From DATACZ01 sp036258795 (lineage in GTDB: Bacteria > Actinomycetota > CADDZG01 > JAHWKV01): a DNA stretch of 7,105 nucleotides. Positions within the stretch are counted from its first letter, which is position 1; each line of letters opens with the position of its first letter. A program made the position numbers and the translations under genes. The DNA lies in the NCBI GenBank assembly GCA_036258795.1, contig DATACZ010000136.1:1-7105 (forward strand), written 5' to 3'. The notes beneath the pieces were generated by a model. The model was not told the origin of the DNA. It worked only from the letters and a program-made list of their open reading frames with translations, and did no database searches. Of the stretch, positions 6,325 through 7,105 are shown in pieces.

Positions 6325-7105
6325 GTGACAGTCCGCCAGACGACATCGTCCGGCGCCCGTGGTGGGTGAAGGTCTTGGGGTTCTTGCTGCTGGCGCAGAC
6401 GCTCAGCATTGCCCTCCCTCTCCAACGGTTTGCCTGGACCCGGACAAACGTGCCCTTCATTCGACTCTTTGCGGCGGTGTTGGCGGTACTCGCGGTGGCC
6501 ACCTTGTTCGGCTTGTGGACGCAGAAGGGATGGGCGCCTTGGGCAGTCCTGTCAGTGGCGACCCTAAAGCTGGTCGCCGACATCATGGCCTGGGCCCTAG
6601 ACGTCACACCGGGGCTGGCCCTGGCGAGCGCCGCGGTAAATGTAGTCATCATCGCTCTGGCCTTTCGTTATGAGCTCGGGGCCGGTGCCGGCGTCACCCG
6701 GGCCATGCGCATCTTTTTTGCCTCCGTCTTGGTACTGGCCGCCTGGGTAGGCTTTTGGGGTTTCTTGGCACCCCTCCGAGTAGACAAGGCGCTGCCCTTC
6801 CTCGTTCCTCCCCTTCACGCCCGGATTTTGGGCGCGATGTACTGGTCTGGGGCCGTCTTCATGCTCGCCAGCTTATCGGCCAAGAAGTGGGACGAGATTC
6901 GGGTCATAACCCCGATGGTCGCGATCTGGACCGGGATGCTCGGGATCGTGTCGCTCCTCCACCTTGGGCTCTTCAGCTGGGCCCTTTCCCAAACGTGGAT
7001 CTGGTTTGGCGCCTATCTTGTTTTTCCGGCGATGGCGGCATGGATCACGTGGCGGCAGCGGTTCCAGGACACTGAAGCCGAGGGTCCTGCCATCCCGGCT
7101 GCCTT
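6321..7105 (+). CDS. Multi-pass integral membrane protein of unknown function (partial, runs off the window)
   Basis: The frame from the ATG at 6321 is open for 261 complete codons to the right edge with no stop. The start overlaps the previous stop as ATGA, and its N-terminus (MSDSPPDDIVRRPWW) is a plausible cytoplasmic leader before the first membrane segment. About eight segments can be placed: 14-36, 46-65, 71-91, 97-115, 128-150, 166-185, 198-215 and 223-244. The second half has the most conserved-looking stretch, from LHARILGAMYW (165-175) through ITPMVAIWTGML (196-207), which I associate loosely with uncharacterised actinobacterial membrane proteins. After residue 245 the sequence becomes polar (RQRFQDTEAEG), so the gene probably ends soon after the window. 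No enzyme or transporter motif is recognised. Confidence 0.7.
   Translation, partial: MSDSPPDDIVRRPWWVKVLGFLLLAQTLSIALPLQRFAWTRTNVPFIRLFAAVLAVLAVATLFGLWTQKGWAPWAVLSVATLKLVADIMAWALDVTPGLALASAAVNVVIIALAFRYELGAGAGVTRAMRIFFASVLVLAAWVGFWGFLAPLRVDKALPFLVPPLHARILGAMYWSGAVFMLASLSAKKWDEIRVITPMVAIWTGMLGIVSLLHLGLFSWALSQTWIWFGAYLVFPAMAAWITWRQRFQDTEAEGPAIPAA

Overview
The window holds seven protein genes and little else. Five are read from the minus strand and two from the plus strand, and they diverge from a 79-base gap at 5397-5475. The sequence is GC-rich, genes are tightly packed with short overlaps, and two minus-strand genes begin with TTG. The predicted exported proteins have membrane anchors, and one has a long proline-rich linker. 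No outer-membrane component is visible. Together this suggests a monoderm, high-GC bacterium, most likely an actinobacterium or relative. That assignment is a low-confidence inference from style, with no marker gene behind it.

The minus-strand block reads, in order of transcription: a small cupin (5396-4980); a membrane-anchored polysaccharide lyase of the PL14 type (4944-4072); a 183-base gap with an inverted repeat; a nucleotide-sugar dehydrogenase of the UDP-glucose/GDP-mannose family (3888-2932); a processive family-2 glycosyltransferase resembling Alg8 and hyaluronan synthase (2948-1746); and a right-handed beta-helix protein with the DPHD signature of the mannuronan C5-epimerase AlgG (1749 to beyond base 1). 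The last three overlap and look translationally coupled.

These parts match the core chemistry of alginate production. The dehydrogenase would make the activated uronic acid, the synthase would polymerise and export it, the epimerase would convert mannuronate to guluronate in the chain, and the lyase would trim or clear polymer. The strongest evidence is the epimerase, whose catalytic region closely resembles Pseudomonas AlgG. The well-studied alginate systems are in Pseudomonas and Azotobacter, so a compact version with a PL14 lyase, a dehydrogenase lacking its third domain and a doubly membrane-anchored epimerase is the notable content here. Alg44, AlgI/J/F, AlgK/X/E and AlgA equivalents are not in the window; some could lie beyond base 1.

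The plus-strand block (5476 to beyond 7105) is two overlapping genes for multi-pass membrane proteins that I cannot assign a function. They may be unrelated to the polysaccharide genes.
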